64,000 nucleotides of DNA from Pirellulales bacterium (GCA_028279215.1 JANQOF010000036.1:1-64000); one strand, 5' to 3'. Positions 39,475-50,518 are shown, counted from the stretch's first letter. Made by a program: numbers and translations. The notes: generated by a model not told the origin, from the sequence alone.

Positions 39475-40098
39475 TTGTCCGCTGGAATGATTACCGAAAC
39501 CCTTTTGACTACCCTGGCTCGATTGCTGAGCGGGGCAAGCGTGCGATGGGTCGACAGCCAGCCAGACACATGCCAGCGTATCTATTTCGCCAATCATACG
39601 AGCCACTTGGACGTGATTCTCGTCTGGTCGGCATTGCCTCGCGACGTACGAAGACTTACGAGACCCGCGGCCGCAAAGGACTACTGGAGCCGGGGGAAGA
39701 TTCGGGCCCACATTGCGAAGGTTTACAACGCGATACTGATCGACCGTAAGGAAATTAAGGTTCACCAGAGTCCAGTCGACATTATGATTCGGGAGATTGG
39801 CCGGACCTACTCCGTCATCATTTTTCCAGAAGGTGGTCGCTCGTCGGGCGAAACCATAGGTGAGTTTAAGAGCGGCCTGTACTATCTGGCGAAGAAGCGG
39901 CCCGACTTGGAGTTGATCCCTGTTTACATTGACAACATGAACCGCATTCTTCCGCGCGGCGAGTTCTTGCCCGTGCCGTTGCTATCAAGCATCACATTCG
40001 GACCACCGATGTGGTTGGAGGCGGGTGAGACCAAAAACGAGTTTCTGGAACGAGCGAGGAACGCGGTGCTCAAGCTTCGCGACCGCGAGAAGCAGTAA
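39475..40098 (+). CDS. 1-acyl-sn-glycerol-3-phosphate acyltransferase-like (PlsC)
   Basis: NHTSHLDVIL and FPEGGRSSGE motifs. Confidence 0.85.
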   Translation: MSAGMITETLLTTLARLLSGASVRWVDSQPDTCQRIYFANHTSHLDVILVWSALPRDVRRLTRPAAAKDYWSRGKIRAHIAKVYNAILIDRKEIKVHQSPVDIMIREIGRTYSVIIFPEGGRSSGETIGEFKSGLYYLAKKRPDLELIPVYIDNMNRILPRGEFLPVPLLSSITFGPPMWLEAGETKNEFLERARNAVLKLRDREKQ

Positions 40099-40206
40099 CG
40101 TCGGCGTCGGCGACGCAACACTCGATAGTTGCCAGCCTCTCGGCCATAATCCCATGAGTTGTACTGGCCCGAAGGTCGGTACGGAATGCGTTGACAGCAC
40201 TCGAAC

Positions 40207-41151
40207 ATGACACCCATCCAACTTAACTGGGCCCTCGCAGGTACCATCGTTGCCTTCTTGAGCGCAGCGACGGTCGTTGGGCAGTTGCTGGCTCGGCAGC
40301 CGCAATGGGGGCTCAACCCAGCAGCGGTCAATGCGTTCAATGGTCGACTGAGGGCATGGTGGATCATTTGTTGTTTGCTGGCGGTTGCGTTCTTAAGCCG
40401 CGAGGTGACGATACTTCTATTCTTCCTGGTTAGTTTTTGGGCGCTACGCGAGTTCATTACGCTTACTCCCACGCGGCAGGGTGACCACCGCGCGTTGTTT
40501 TGGGTGTTTTTCCTATTCACGCCGCTGCACTACATCCTGGTGGGGCTCGACAGGTATGCCCTGTACAGCATTTTGATCCCGGTATACGGCTTCTTGTTCA
40601 TTCCGGTGCGTGTGGCAATTGCTGGCGACACCAAACGATTTTTGGAACGCGTCGCAAAGATTCAATCGGGCCTACTAGTGTGTGTCTACTGCCTGGGGTT
40701 CGCACCGGCGATCTTGGATCTCGAACCGGACAACTATGCTGGCTGCTCTCGCCTGCTGTTCTTCCTGGTGATCATGTCGTTGGTTAGTGAAGGACTACAG
40801 TTCGCTTGGGACCGTCTGTACGGCCGCAACGTCATCTCGCCCAATATCAATAGCACGCGCACTTGGGAGGGCATGTTGGGCGGGGCAGCAAGCGCCGCGT
40901 TGGTAGGCATGACGTATCATGTGTTCTTTCACCCCTTCCGCGAGTTGTGGCACACCGCACTCGTGAGTATGCTGATCGCGGTAATGGGATTCGCCGGCGC
41001 CATGACGATGTCGGCCATCAAGCGCGACCGCGGCGTCAAGGACTTTGGTACCCTAGTCGAAGGGCATGGCGGCGTACTTGATCGCATCGATTCGATTTGT
41101 TTCGCCGCACCGGTGTTCTATCACGTCGCGAAGCAACTGTTGATTGCGTAG
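40207..41151 (+). CDS. cdsA: Phosphatidate cytidylyltransferase-like
   Basis: Polytopic; C-terminal SAIKRDRGVKDFGTLVEGHGGVLDRIDSICFAAPVFY CDP-diglyceride synthase signature. Confidence 0.92.
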   Translation: MTPIQLNWALAGTIVAFLSAATVVGQLLARQPQWGLNPAAVNAFNGRLRAWWIICCLLAVAFLSREVTILLFFLVSFWALREFITLTPTRQGDHRALFWVFFLFTPLHYILVGLDRYALYSILIPVYGFLFIPVRVAIAGDTKRFLERVAKIQSGLLVCVYCLGFAPAILDLEPDNYAGCSRLLFFLVIMSLVSEGLQFAWDRLYGRNVISPNINSTRTWEGMLGGAASAALVGMTYHVFFHPFRELWHTALVSMLIAVMGFAGAMTMSAIKRDRGVKDFGTLVEGHGGVLDRIDSICFAAPVFYHVAKQLLIA

Positions 41152-41282
41152 TCCTTTCAATCAGCTTCGAAGGCAGCCGCTGGCATCAGCACATGCTTGC
41201 ACAATCAGCGGGCGTATTCTATCCTTAGTTTCCGTTGATGTCGGGACAGTAGATAAAGAGATTCTCTTAGAGGTAGTATGCG

Positions 41283-42548
41283 ATGACTCTTTACGGGTAC
41301 ATCAGCCCGTATCTCGTTCGCCACATCGTTTTCGTTTGCACCGGCTTCCTTTGTCTCGTGGGTGAGCCCCAGGTGGACGGCGAAGAGGTATTCACGAGCT
41401 TCCATGTGGGAAATTCACTTACATGGGATATGCAAGCCCATGCGTTCGATGTTCGCCCGCTGCACGATGATCAGGGATACCACATCAAGGGCGCATCGTC
41501 GTTGACAAACATTATGCAATTTGCCGAAACCTATCAGGAGTCGGTTCCGAGGTACGGACCGTTTCCTGACGCTCTGCCGGGCTTTGAATGGGATGTCGTA
41601 ACGCTTCAGCCCTACGTTGGCCCCTCTGCAAGCGTCGAGTTTCAGTCATTTGCAGAGATGGCCAACCTGACCAACGGCGATGCCCGAGTGTTGATGTACG
41701 CATCATGGCCCGATCAACGAAACATCACGAGCACTTATACCGACGCATGGTACGCGGAGCCGCCACAAGGCGGTTATGACGACTCGGTTGAAATGCGGCA
41801 CGAACGCGCGTGGTACGAGCACGCAGTTACCGAGGTTCGTAGCCTGCTTCCATCCCGGCAGGTGAATCTAATTCCGGTGGGAGACGTCTGGGCGGCCCTT
41901 GGTGAAGTGTTTCGCGCAGGCGACTACGAGGGACTATCCGACGAAATCGACTTGTATCGAGACGTACGGCACGCAAACAACGTCGGTCGATATGCTGCCC
42001 ACGTGACTGCGTGGGCCGTGATGCACAACAAGAACCCAATGAACTTTCCGGAACTCCAGTCGGCCTTCTGGACCGCGTCGCCCGGCAATCATGACAACGA
42101 CGTTCCTCCCACTTCCGAAGTTGGTTCGTTGGTTCGCAGAACAGTTTGGGAGGTGGTTTCCAACGATCCTCTGACTGGCGTGGTGTCGCTTCCTGGCGAC
42201 TTCAACAGCGACGAAGTCGTGAACCTGGCAGACTACACCACTTGGCGAGATGGGCTTGGCGGCGAGTACGACGCAGATGATTACCAGGTTTGGAAGGCAA
42301 ACTATCTGCCGCATCGCCCTGGAGACTTCAATCGCGATGGCGTTGTAAATCTAGCCGACTACACGGTTTGGCGCGACGGACTAGGAGGCAGGTATGGGCT
42401 GGGCGACTACGACGTGTGGAAACAGAACATTGGCAACGGTGTTTCGACTCCGTTGGCGACTGTAACAGCGGTTCCCGAGCCTGTTAGCAACGTTGTATTG
42501 GTGTTGTGCGCAACAATGCTAATCCGTTTTCAGTCGCGCCATCGGTGA
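41283..42548 (+). CDS. Exported SGNH-like protein with tandem dockerin-like repeats and C-terminal PEP-CTERM-like tail
   Basis: Two copies of GDFNxDxVVNLADYTxWRDGLGG...DDYxVWKxN; C-terminus VPEPVSNVVLVLCATMLIRFQSRHR. Confidence 0.82.
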   Translation: MTLYGYISPYLVRHIVFVCTGFLCLVGEPQVDGEEVFTSFHVGNSLTWDMQAHAFDVRPLHDDQGYHIKGASSLTNIMQFAETYQESVPRYGPFPDALPGFEWDVVTLQPYVGPSASVEFQSFAEMANLTNGDARVLMYASWPDQRNITSTYTDAWYAEPPQGGYDDSVEMRHERAWYEHAVTEVRSLLPSRQVNLIPVGDVWAALGEVFRAGDYEGLSDEIDLYRDVRHANNVGRYAAHVTAWAVMHNKNPMNFPELQSAFWTASPGNHDNDVPPTSEVGSLVRRTVWEVVSNDPLTGVVSLPGDFNSDEVVNLADYTTWRDGLGGEYDADDYQVWKANYLPHRPGDFNRDGVVNLADYTVWRDGLGGRYGLGDYDVWKQNIGNGVSTPLATVTAVPEPVSNVVLVLCATMLIRFQSRHR

Positions 42549-42551
42549 CCA

Positions 42552-43541
42552 CTACCGCCAGTAGGTTCGTTCGCTGCCAGTCGGAGGAGCGTCGACGTGT
42601 ACCGTGTCCTTTCCCTCAGGACGCCGGACGACAACACCGCGATGTTCTCGCGCCGCCCGTGAGTAGGCGGACTCGTGATTCGTCGATGCTAATGGTTGAG
42701 ACCGCGCCGTTGACGGATCTGGTTTGGTTACCGGAGTCGAATCGCTCGCCAGTAGGGTTTCCGATTCCCGCTCGCCAGGTAACTCAGGTCGCCCTTTCTT
42801 GACCCAATCGAGCCACTCATTCTGTAGCGCAAACAGACTATCGTGACCGTAGTGTTCTCGAACCGCCCGGGGCCAGTTCTCGTCGCCCATTCCATCGGCC
42901 AGGAACTCGAGAAATGCTGCCTGCCCACGTTGTCCAATCAAGTAGCGGGTTAGCGAGTGGCCCTGTGCGTACAATGGCAATACGTCGCGAGGGTAATCCT
43001 TCATAGCGAACATCTGGCCAAATGGAATTCCCTTGCCGGTCTTGAGGAAACGAATGAGCAGGTTTTCCTGTTTGGCGATCTCGCTCTGGTGCTCGACGGT
43101 CGTACAAGCACCTTCATCGGCCCAGCGCGGCAGCGGCTGGCGGAAGTGGCACGCGAAAATGGTGTGCGTGATTTCATGGGGGAGCACCGAGTCGAGCACT
43201 CGCTCGCGGGAGCCGGTGACGGTCATGTTCCAATCGAAGACCTCGCCACGATCGAAGACGAACGTCGTGACGCCGCCAGCACCCAGGTTGGGGGCGACCT
43301 CCGCTCTGATAGGGCAGGGGCGTGACCACGGAGGCATTTCATTGCCGATCCAATCGATCGCGAGCTCGCGCCGCCAGTGCTCAGCCATTTCACCAATTTC
43401 CTTGGCAAGTTGAGGCGTAGGAGCGTTGACGACAAAGTTGGTCGTCTTATAGCGGGCTGCGTTGCCGGAGGATGCCGCAGCAAATGTAAGCAACGTGAAG
43501 AGCGTCGTCCAAACAATCGGTACTTTGGTGCGAGCTTCCAT
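42552..43541 (-). CDS. Exported gluzincin-like peptidase homologue
   Basis: Signal peptide; VLPHEITHTIFA (HExxH) with downstream WADEG. Confidence 0.75.
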   Translation of the reverse strand: MEARTKVPIVWTTLFTLLTFAAASSGNAARYKTTNFVVNAPTPQLAKEIGEMAEHWRRELAIDWIGNEMPPWSRPCPIRAEVAPNLGAGGVTTFVFDRGEVFDWNMTVTGSRERVLDSVLPHEITHTIFACHFRQPLPRWADEGACTTVEHQSEIAKQENLLIRFLKTGKGIPFGQMFAMKDYPRDVLPLYAQGHSLTRYLIGQRGQAAFLEFLADGMGDENWPRAVREHYGHDSLFALQNEWLDWVKKGRPELPGERESETLLASDSTPVTKPDPSTARSQPLASTNHESAYSRAAREHRGVVVRRPEGKDTVHVDAPPTGSERTYWR

Positions 43542-43714
43542 GCTGCACTCCTGCATTAGCGGTAGGACAAACAAGGGGCAGATGCTAGCATCTGGTCGGG
43601 CGCCATCCCGACGCGACCGAGACTACCATGCGACCGACGTCGAAGGCCAGGGCGATTTTGCCTACAATTGTCTACGATTCCTTTCTTCCTTGTATTTGTC
43701 AGGAGCCATGAACC

Positions 43715-43990
43715 ATGGGAACTACGAGCAACCAGGACATTCACGGCCACGAAGTGATGCGGATGATGCTCGAATTGGGCGCGGCCTTCGACGTCGAGAG
43801 CCTAGAGGCGGCCATCCATGCACGATTCGGCGAATCCACCCGGTTTTGCACGTGCTCCGCCAGTGGAATGACGGCGCGCGAACTAATCGATTTCCTTGCC
43901 GAGCGTGGTAAGTTCGTTCCGTCGGGTGGTGGGTTCTCCACGCAAGCATCAAAGATTTGCAGTCATGAATCCAACGAGTCATCTCAGTAG
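43715..43990 (+). CDS. YecH-like small metal-binding protein
   Basis: N-terminal IHGHEVMRMM and FCTCSASGMTARELIDFL. Confidence 0.8.
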   Translation: MGTTSNQDIHGHEVMRMMLELGAAFDVESLEAAIHARFGESTRFCTCSASGMTARELIDFLAERGKFVPSGGGFSTQASKICSHESNESSQ

Positions 43991-44206
43991 CCGACCGTAG
44001 GGTGGCTCCAATCGACGACGAGACGGGTTTACAGCCAGCGTGCTTGGAGCGATTCCGGCACTAGCGCTTTCCCAGCTTTCCACACCGAGATCACCAGTCG
44101 TCCTGTGCCCGAGTGCAATTGGCCAAGGACATATGCTAAACTGCGCGGGCGACTCATCATTCCGTGTCCGCTCGCGGCACATCAGCGCCCTTCAGGAGGT
44201 GATATC

Positions 44207-45682
44207 ATGGCGACCGTGGCCCCAGAGAGAGTTTCTCGTCCTCAGGTCCGGCAGACGACGTGTTTTATCGATGGGAAGTGGATTCCTTCGGCCAGCGGCA
44301 AGACGTTCGAAACCATCCACCCGGCTACGGAGGAAGTGATTTGTGAAGTTGCGGAAGGCGACAAGGCCGACGTCGACTTGGCGGTGGATGCCGCTCGCGA
44401 AGCCTTCGAAAACGGACCCTGGGCGACGATGGACGCTCGCGATCGCGGCCAACTGATGCACAAGCTGGCCGATCTTATCGAGGCAGAAATCGATGAGTTA
44501 GCTGCGCTCGAGACGTTGGACAACGGTAAGCCCATTACCGATTCGCGCAACGCCGATTTGCCGCTCGTGGTCGATTGCCTGCGCTACTATGCCGGTTGGG
44601 CTGACAAAATTCAGGGCGATACGATTCCGATTCGCGGCGACTACCTTTGCTACACACGTCGCGAGCCGGTGGGCGTGGTCGGGCAGATCATTCCGTGGAA
44701 CTTCCCAGCCCTGATGGCCGCTTGGAAGTGGGGGCCGGCGCTGGCCGCCGGGTGCACGATTGTGATGAAGCCCGCCGAGCAAACGCCTCTCACTTGCTTA
44801 CGCATGGCGCGGCTAGCGCAGAAGGCGGGCATCCCCGATGGGGTGATCAACGTCGTGCCGGGCTACGGTCCGACCGCCGGGGCCGCGATTGTCGAGCATC
44901 CGGATGTCGACAAAATCGCCTTCACGGGTGAGCTTGCAACCGCGAAGATCATTCAGCGAGCTGCCGCCGAGAGTATGAAGCGACTCACCTTTGAGCTTGG
45001 CGGCAAGAGTCCCAACGTGATCTTTGCCGACGCCGACCTGGAGCATGCAGTGGCCGGCGCGCACTTTGCCCTCTACTTCAATCAGGGACAGTGCTGCTGT
45101 GCCGGAAGTCGTTTGTTCGTCGAAGACAAGGTCCACGACGAGGTGGTCGACCGCATTGCCGATTGGAACGCCAAACATGCGGTGGGTGACCCGTTCGATC
45201 CCAACACGAAGCAGGGGCCTCAAGTCGACCAGGCACAGTTCGAAAAAGTCTTGCAATACGTCGACTATGGTAGGCAGGACGGAGCGAGCTGCGTAACCGG
45301 TGGCAAACGGGTGGGCGACCAAGGTTACTTTGTCGAGCCGACGTTGTTCACCGGCGTGACCGACGAAATGCGAATCGCCCAAGACGAGATCTTTGGTCCG
45401 GTGTTGAGCGTGCTGAAGTTCAGCGACGTGGACGAGTTGGTTAAGCGGGCGAACAACACCAACTTCGGCCTTGCAGCCGCGGTGTGGACGCGCGACGTGG
45501 CGAAGGCGCATCGATTTGCTGCCAAGGTTCGGGCCGGTACGGTGTGGGTGAATTGCTACGATGTGTTCGACGCGGCGGCCCCGTTTGGCGGTTTCAAGGA
45601 AAGCGGCATCGGCCGCGAGCTTGGCGAAGCCGGGCTGGCCGCGTACACAGAGAATAAGACCGTGACGTTGTCGCTTGGGTAA
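44207..45682 (+). CDS. NAD(P)-dependent aldehyde dehydrogenase
   Basis: [53 protein letters not shown] before ATG 44207. Confidence 0.96.
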   Translation: MATVAPERVSRPQVRQTTCFIDGKWIPSASGKTFETIHPATEEVICEVAEGDKADVDLAVDAAREAFENGPWATMDARDRGQLMHKLADLIEAEIDELAALETLDNGKPITDSRNADLPLVVDCLRYYAGWADKIQGDTIPIRGDYLCYTRREPVGVVGQIIPWNFPALMAAWKWGPALAAGCTIVMKPAEQTPLTCLRMARLAQKAGIPDGVINVVPGYGPTAGAAIVEHPDVDKIAFTGELATAKIIQRAAAESMKRLTFELGGKSPNVIFADADLEHAVAGAHFALYFNQGQCCCAGSRLFVEDKVHDEVVDRIADWNAKHAVGDPFDPNTKQGPQVDQAQFEKVLQYVDYGRQDGASCVTGGKRVGDQGYFVEPTLFTGVTDEMRIAQDEIFGPVLSVLKFSDVDELVKRANNTNFGLAAAVWTRDVAKAHRFAAKVRAGTVWVNCYDVFDAAAPFGGFKESGIGRELGEAGLAAYTENKTVTLSLG

Positions 45683-45718
45683 CCGATTGCTACTCGGTCG
45701 CCGTGGCGGCGACGCAGC

Positions 45719-46531
45719 TTAGCCCTTCAGCCGGTCTAGCATGCGGCCCGGTGACCCCATGATGTTGTAGCCGGCGTCGAGATGGAGAATCTCGCCCGTG
45801 ATGCCGCTCGACATGTCCGACAGCAGGAACGCGCCGCTCTTGCCCGCTTCGTCGTGCGTGACGTTGCGCCCCAGTGGCGCGACGGCCTCGTACAGGCCAA
45901 GCATTTCGTCCACGCCCGCGCCTCGTCCGCTAATGGTTTGCAACGGCCCGGCGCTCAGCGCGTTGACGCGCACGCTTTGCACTCCGAGGTCGTAAGCCAG
46001 GTACTTCACGGCCGAGTCGAGCGCTGCTTTGCAAATGCCCATCACGTTGTAACCTGGCACGGCTTTCTCGCCGCCAAAGTAGGTGAGCGTCAACACGCTG
46101 GCGCCTTCATTGAGAATCGGGCGGGCAGTATTCGCAAGGGCGATCAAGCTGTAAGCGCTGATTTCCATCGCGAGCTTGAATCCTTCGCGGCTCGTCTCAA
46201 CCGTGTCGCGTTTCAAATCGTCAGGCAGAGCGAATGCGATGGAGTGGAGTAGGAAGTCGAGCTTGCCGAGTTTCTCTCGACTGGTGGCGACGATCGCCGC
46301 GATGTGATCGTCGTTGGTGACATCCATCGGTTGGACGAACGCGACGTTGGGGTTGCCATCCGTGAGCTTCTGTATGCGATTGAGATTCTTCTTGCGTTCG
46401 TCGTCGGGTTTGTCTGGCATGTACGAGAAGCCACACGTTCCACCACTCGACATGATGCGTTCGGCAATCGCCCAGGCGATGGACTGCTTGTTGAATACGC
46501 CGGTGATTAGACCCTTTTTTCCTTCGAACAT
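45719..46531 (-). CDS. fabI: Enoyl-[acyl-carrier-protein] reductase (NADH)
   Basis: GLITGVFNKQSIAWAIA, LTLTYFGGEKAVPGYNVMGICKAAL. Confidence 0.95.
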   Translation of the reverse strand: MFEGKKGLITGVFNKQSIAWAIAERIMSSGGTCGFSYMPDKPDDERKKNLNRIQKLTDGNPNVAFVQPMDVTNDDHIAAIVATSREKLGKLDFLLHSIAFALPDDLKRDTVETSREGFKLAMEISAYSLIALANTARPILNEGASVLTLTYFGGEKAVPGYNVMGICKAALDSAVKYLAYDLGVQSVRVNALSAGPLQTISGRGAGVDEMLGLYEAVAPLGRNVTHDEAGKSGAFLLSDMSSGITGEILHLDAGYNIMGSPGRMLDRLKG

Positions 46532-46792
46532 TGTGCATCCGCCGGGAGGATAGGAATTGAAGCGACTGCCGCGACTACCGCCGTGCACGTCATGCTAGGG
46601 CCACAACCTAACAACCGAATCGCTTTTTCGTAAAGCCCACTCGTTAGCTAGTTTGAGGTGGACCCTCATAGAGAGGTGTCGCAGGTTAGCAACGCTCGGG
46701 AGTTGCAAGTCTGCGGCACTTAGGTACGTTGATACCAAACACGCGACACAAGGAAGCTCGAGGCCCCAGATCGACGTTGGAAAGGCGAGAGG

Positions 46793-48670
46793 ATGTCATC
46801 ATTCGATGCGTGGTCGCTCATGGGCGACCTCGAAAAATGCCCAAGAGAAGCTGATTTCCATGCTGCGGTGGTCAAGCGGCTTGTTGAGTCGGGTGGCGTC
46901 ACCACTGCGGCGCTTGTCCGATCGCAGCCTCCGGAATGGGTGGTCACCGCGTCGGCGGGGCAGATGGCTGGGCAGTTACCGCTCGATCTGGCTTCCGACG
47001 CACTCGATGTCGGTCTGGCGAAGGAGGAGGGCGACTGGACCGCCACTCCTTTGCGAGCCACGGCTGACCGCGAGATTCCGCCAACAGCGCTGTTGACGAC
47101 GGGCGGCGCGGTCGACGTGATTCAGTTGGCTGTTGGACTGGGCGTGGCGTGTTCGCATGTGCGGGCTCGGTTTCGCGAGCGGCGCCACGCGGAGCGGCTC
47201 AAGGCATTGCTCGAAATCACGCACCAATGGGCGCAGACCGATAACCTGGAAACACTACTGAATCGAATGGCCACCGCGGCGACCAATCTGTTCGACTGTG
47301 ACCGCGCGACCATTTTTCTTTGGGACCGTCCCCACAAAACGCTTGTAGGGCGGCCAGCGCTTGGCATGGAGGACAACGAGCTTCGCGTGCCCGACGATGC
47401 AGGCGTCGTAGGGCGCGTGGTGCAGAATGCGACGCCCGAGCGGGTCGACCGTGCCGATGACCGCGCGGCAATTCACGCTGCGGTCGACAAGACGACAGGC
47501 TACACGACTGAGACCATCCTTTGCGCGCCGCTCATCTCGCCCGAGGGCGACACGCTGGGCGCATTTGAGCTGCTCAACAAACGTGACGGCAATTTTCTGC
47601 CGGACGATTTGATCGGTTTGACCGAGCTGGCCAGCTACGCGGCGGTGTCGCTGGCCAACACGCAGCAATGGCAGCAAATCATCGAGCGGCACCAGTTGTT
47701 GGTCGACGAAGCGGCCGACAAAGTGCAGATGGTCGGCGGTTGCCCGGCGATTGAAGCTCTACGGTCGACGATCAACAAAGTCGCGGCTGCCGATCTGGCG
47801 GTGCTGGTGTTGGGTGAGAACGGGACCGGCAAAGAAGTCGTCGCGCAGTCGCTGCACTACCGAAGCCCTCGCCGCAACGAGCCCTTGATTGCTGTGAATT
47901 GCGCGGCGCTAACCGAGACATTGCTCGAAAGCGAACTATTCGGCCACGAGAAAGGTGCTTTCACTGGCGCGAACGAGTCGCGTGCTGGTAAGTTTGAAGT
48001 GGCCTCGGGCGGAACGCTGTTTCTCGACGAAATCGGAGACATGAGCCTGAGTGGGCAGGCCAAGCTGCTGCGGGCGCTCGAGGAAAAGGAAGTGGTCCGC
48101 GTGGGCGGACACGAAACCATTTCGACCGACGTCCGCGTGGTGGCGGCCACCAATCAAAACCTCGCGAACCTCGTACGCGAGAAGAAGTTTCGTGAGGATC
48201 TGTACTTTCGTCTAAACGTGGTGACGCTCGAACTACCGCCACTCCGCGAGCGAGGTGACGACATCGTTCTCCTTGCTGAGCATTTCCTGCGGCAACTGTG
48301 TCAGAAGCAAGGCCGCAAACCGCCGGCGATCACCGCGGCGGCCAAGAAACGCCTGGTGGCCCACCGCTGGCCGGGCAACGTACGCGAACTGAGAAACCTA
48401 ATGGAGCGAGTTGCCTACTTGGCGAGCGGCGACAAAATCGACGCCGACGATCTGGCGTTTACACTCTCACCCGGCGCCAAACCGACCGGCGGCATAGAGA
48501 CCGGTCGCAAACTGCAGGAGGCTACACAAGATTTCCAGGCCGACTATATCCGCCGAACAATCGACCAAGTACGAGGCAACGTGACCGAAGCGGCAAAGCT
48601 GCTGGGTGTGCATCGGTCGAACCTGTATCGCAAGATGCGGGCGCTGGGGATGGAGACGGATGAAAGTTGA
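46793..48670 (+). CDS. Sigma-54-dependent transcriptional regulator with GAF domain
   Basis: GENGTGKEVVAQSLH, ELFGHEKGAFTGA, GGTLFLDEIGD, FREDLYFRLNV, C-terminal Fis HTH. Confidence 0.95.
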   Translation: MSSFDAWSLMGDLEKCPREADFHAAVVKRLVESGGVTTAALVRSQPPEWVVTASAGQMAGQLPLDLASDALDVGLAKEEGDWTATPLRATADREIPPTALLTTGGAVDVIQLAVGLGVACSHVRARFRERRHAERLKALLEITHQWAQTDNLETLLNRMATAATNLFDCDRATIFLWDRPHKTLVGRPALGMEDNELRVPDDAGVVGRVVQNATPERVDRADDRAAIHAAVDKTTGYTTETILCAPLISPEGDTLGAFELLNKRDGNFLPDDLIGLTELASYAAVSLANTQQWQQIIERHQLLVDEAADKVQMVGGCPAIEALRSTINKVAAADLAVLVLGENGTGKEVVAQSLHYRSPRRNEPLIAVNCAALTETLLESELFGHEKGAFTGANESRAGKFEVASGGTLFLDEIGDMSLSGQAKLLRALEEKEVVRVGGHETISTDVRVVAATNQNLANLVREKKFREDLYFRLNVVTLELPPLRERGDDIVLLAEHFLRQLCQKQGRKPPAITAAAKKRLVAHRWPGNVRELRNLMERVAYLASGDKIDADDLAFTLSPGAKPTGGIETGRKLQEATQDFQADYIRRTIDQVRGNVTEAAKLLGVHRSNLYRKMRALGMETDES

Positions 48671-48673
48671 TAA

Positions 48674-48689
48674 ACCACAGAGGCACAGA
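48674..48689. repeat. Dispersed-repeat-like motif ACCACAGAGGCACAGA
   Basis: Sequence read directly, 3 bp after the preceding stop codon; resembles widely dispersed bacterial intergenic repeats. Confidence 0.4.
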
Positions 48690-48724
48690 AATCTCGGAGT
48701 ATGCTGGGGCCCCAGTATCTCTCT

Positions 48725-49157
48725 TCAGTCAGCAGTCAAGTCGACTTGGGAGACAATGTTTCCTGACCGATCGTAGTAAACAGGTTCCCCGACAGCAACG
48801 AATAGATTGTCTTCAGGGGAGTATTCGTATGTGTACTTGCTCTTGATAGTTCCGTCCGGGCGTATGTAGTAACCCACTCCGCCGGTGTTCTTTTGTGTAT
48901 TTCTCGGTTGCGATTTCGACACCGTCGGGCTTGTACCAAGTCGCGCGATGAAGTCGCCCGCGAAAATACCATTCACGCGGCATCAAGTTGCCGTTCTCGT
49001 AAGAGTACTCTCCAGTTCCCGTGCCGTGAGGGAAGCCACGTCCGTCCCTGTAAAACGTCCCGGGAATTGCGTCCCACAACGTCACGAATGACAGGCTCAC
49101 AACCATCGCCAGCAGTAGTGCCCCAATCAGCAGGTTGAAGGCTCGTGATTCGAACAC
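48725..49157 (-). pseudogene. Small membrane-anchored MORN-like repeat protein, apparently frameshifted
   Basis: Two overlapping ORFs (49157..48813 and 48976..48725) join at ACAAAAGAACACC near 48885-48895 to give WYKPDGVEIATEKYTKE/NTGGVGYYIRPDGTIKSKYTYEYSP. Confidence 0.55.
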
Positions 49158-49177
49158 GGGCGTTGCGACCTTAGTCG

Positions 49178-50518
49178 CTAGGAGGTTGCCGCTTCAACGC
49201 CCGCCGTCATCGCATCCATCAGTAGGTCGATTTCTTCCAAACTGATTGCCAGAGGAGGAAAAGCGTACGTCATGTCGGGGCGAGGGCGGAGCCATACTTC
49301 GTGCTCCAGAGCGATTTGCGCGACTCGCTGGCCGACGCGGGCTTCGGGTGGGAAGGGTTCACCAGTTTGTTTATCAGCGACGAGGTCGAGGGCTACGACC
49401 ATGCCGCGCTGGCGGGCGTTGGCGACGTGCGGATGCTCGGCCAACTCGGCTAGCCGGACTGACAGGCGCTCCACTTTCGGTGGCAACGTTTCAAGCGTGT
49501 GTTCTTCGCTGAATAGGTGGAGCGATGCCAGCGCCGCTGCGGCAGCTAACGGATTGCCGCTGTACGTGTGCCCGTGGTAGAGCGCTCGGCCCGATTCGGC
49601 GTCGCCGAGGAAAGTCTCCCAAATCCTGGTTGACGTCAACGTCGCAGCCATTGGCAGGTAGCCACCGGTCAGGCCTTTGCCCAGGGTGAGGAAATCGGGG
49701 GTGATGCCTTCTGCCTCACAGGCAAACATGGTGCCAGTGCGACCGAAGCCCGTAGCCACTTCGTCGGTAATCAGCAGCACGTTGTACTGGTCGGCGAGTT
49801 TGCGCAATCCGCGTATGAATCCTGGCGGCTGCATGACCATGCCGGCAGCGCCTTGGACCAACGGCTCGATCACAACTGCGGCCAGTTGATTGCCCTGTTC
49901 GCGAAGCAGGGCTTCCACTTCGTCGAGGAAGAACTTCGCCGCGTCGTCGCCGGTGACGCCTGAGGGAAGACGTCGCATATCGGGCGACGGCGTGCGGACC
50001 ACTTCGAACAGCAACGGCTTGAACAGGTCGTGAAACTTGCCGATGCCCCCGACACTTGCAGCGCCGATGGTATCGCCGTGGTACGCTTCGCCAAACGTAA
50101 GGTACTTGGTCTTCTGCGGCTGAGGATCGTCGCACTGCAGCCAATACTGAAACGCGGCCTTAAGCGCCACTTCGTTAGCGCTTGATCCGTCGCTAGAAAA
50201 AAACACGTGGTCGAGCCCAGCGGGCGTGACGTCGACAAGTCGTTTCGCGAGCTGAACGGTCGTGTCGCAGCTCATGCCGAGCGAAGTGGCGTGCGCCACG
50301 CGGTGCAGTTGCCGCTCGATTGCGGTATTGATCGCCGGATGGTTATGCCCGTGGACATTGCACCACATGCTGCCGGCGCCATCGAGCAGCCGGCGGCCTT
50401 CGGTGTCGAATAGCCATACTCCATCCGCACTCTCGATCACCAACGGCTCGTATTCGGCCATTTGGGTGAAAGCATGCCAGTGGTGGGTACGATCCCAATC
50501 GTGAAGGTCATTGTGCAT
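49178..50518 (-). CDS. bioA: Adenosylmethionine-8-amino-7-oxononanoate aminotransferase
   Basis: DWDRTHHWHAFTQM, FFSSDGSSANEVALK, LLITDEVATGFGRTG, TLGKGLTGGYLPMAATL. Confidence 0.95.
   Translation of the reverse strand: MHNDLHDWDRTHHWHAFTQMAEYEPLVIESADGVWLFDTEGRRLLDGAGSMWCNVHGHNHPAINTAIERQLHRVAHATSLGMSCDTTVQLAKRLVDVTPAGLDHVFFSSDGSSANEVALKAAFQYWLQCDDPQPQKTKYLTFGEAYHGDTIGAASVGGIGKFHDLFKPLLFEVVRTPSPDMRRLPSGVTGDDAAKFFLDEVEALLREQGNQLAAVVIEPLVQGAAGMVMQPPGFIRGLRKLADQYNVLLITDEVATGFGRTGTMFACEAEGITPDFLTLGKGLTGGYLPMAATLTSTRIWETFLGDAESGRALYHGHTYSGNPLAAAAALASLHLFSEEHTLETLPPKVERLSVRLAELAEHPHVANARQRGMVVALDLVADKQTGEPFPPEARVGQRVAQIALEHEVWLRPRPDMTYAFPPLAISLEEIDLLMDAMTAGVEAATS

Noticed and set aside
48704-48715. 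12-bp perfect palindrome CTGGGGCCCCAG as terminator
   Set aside because: Lies between convergent genes but has no loop-friendly stem length or U-tract; not enough to call.
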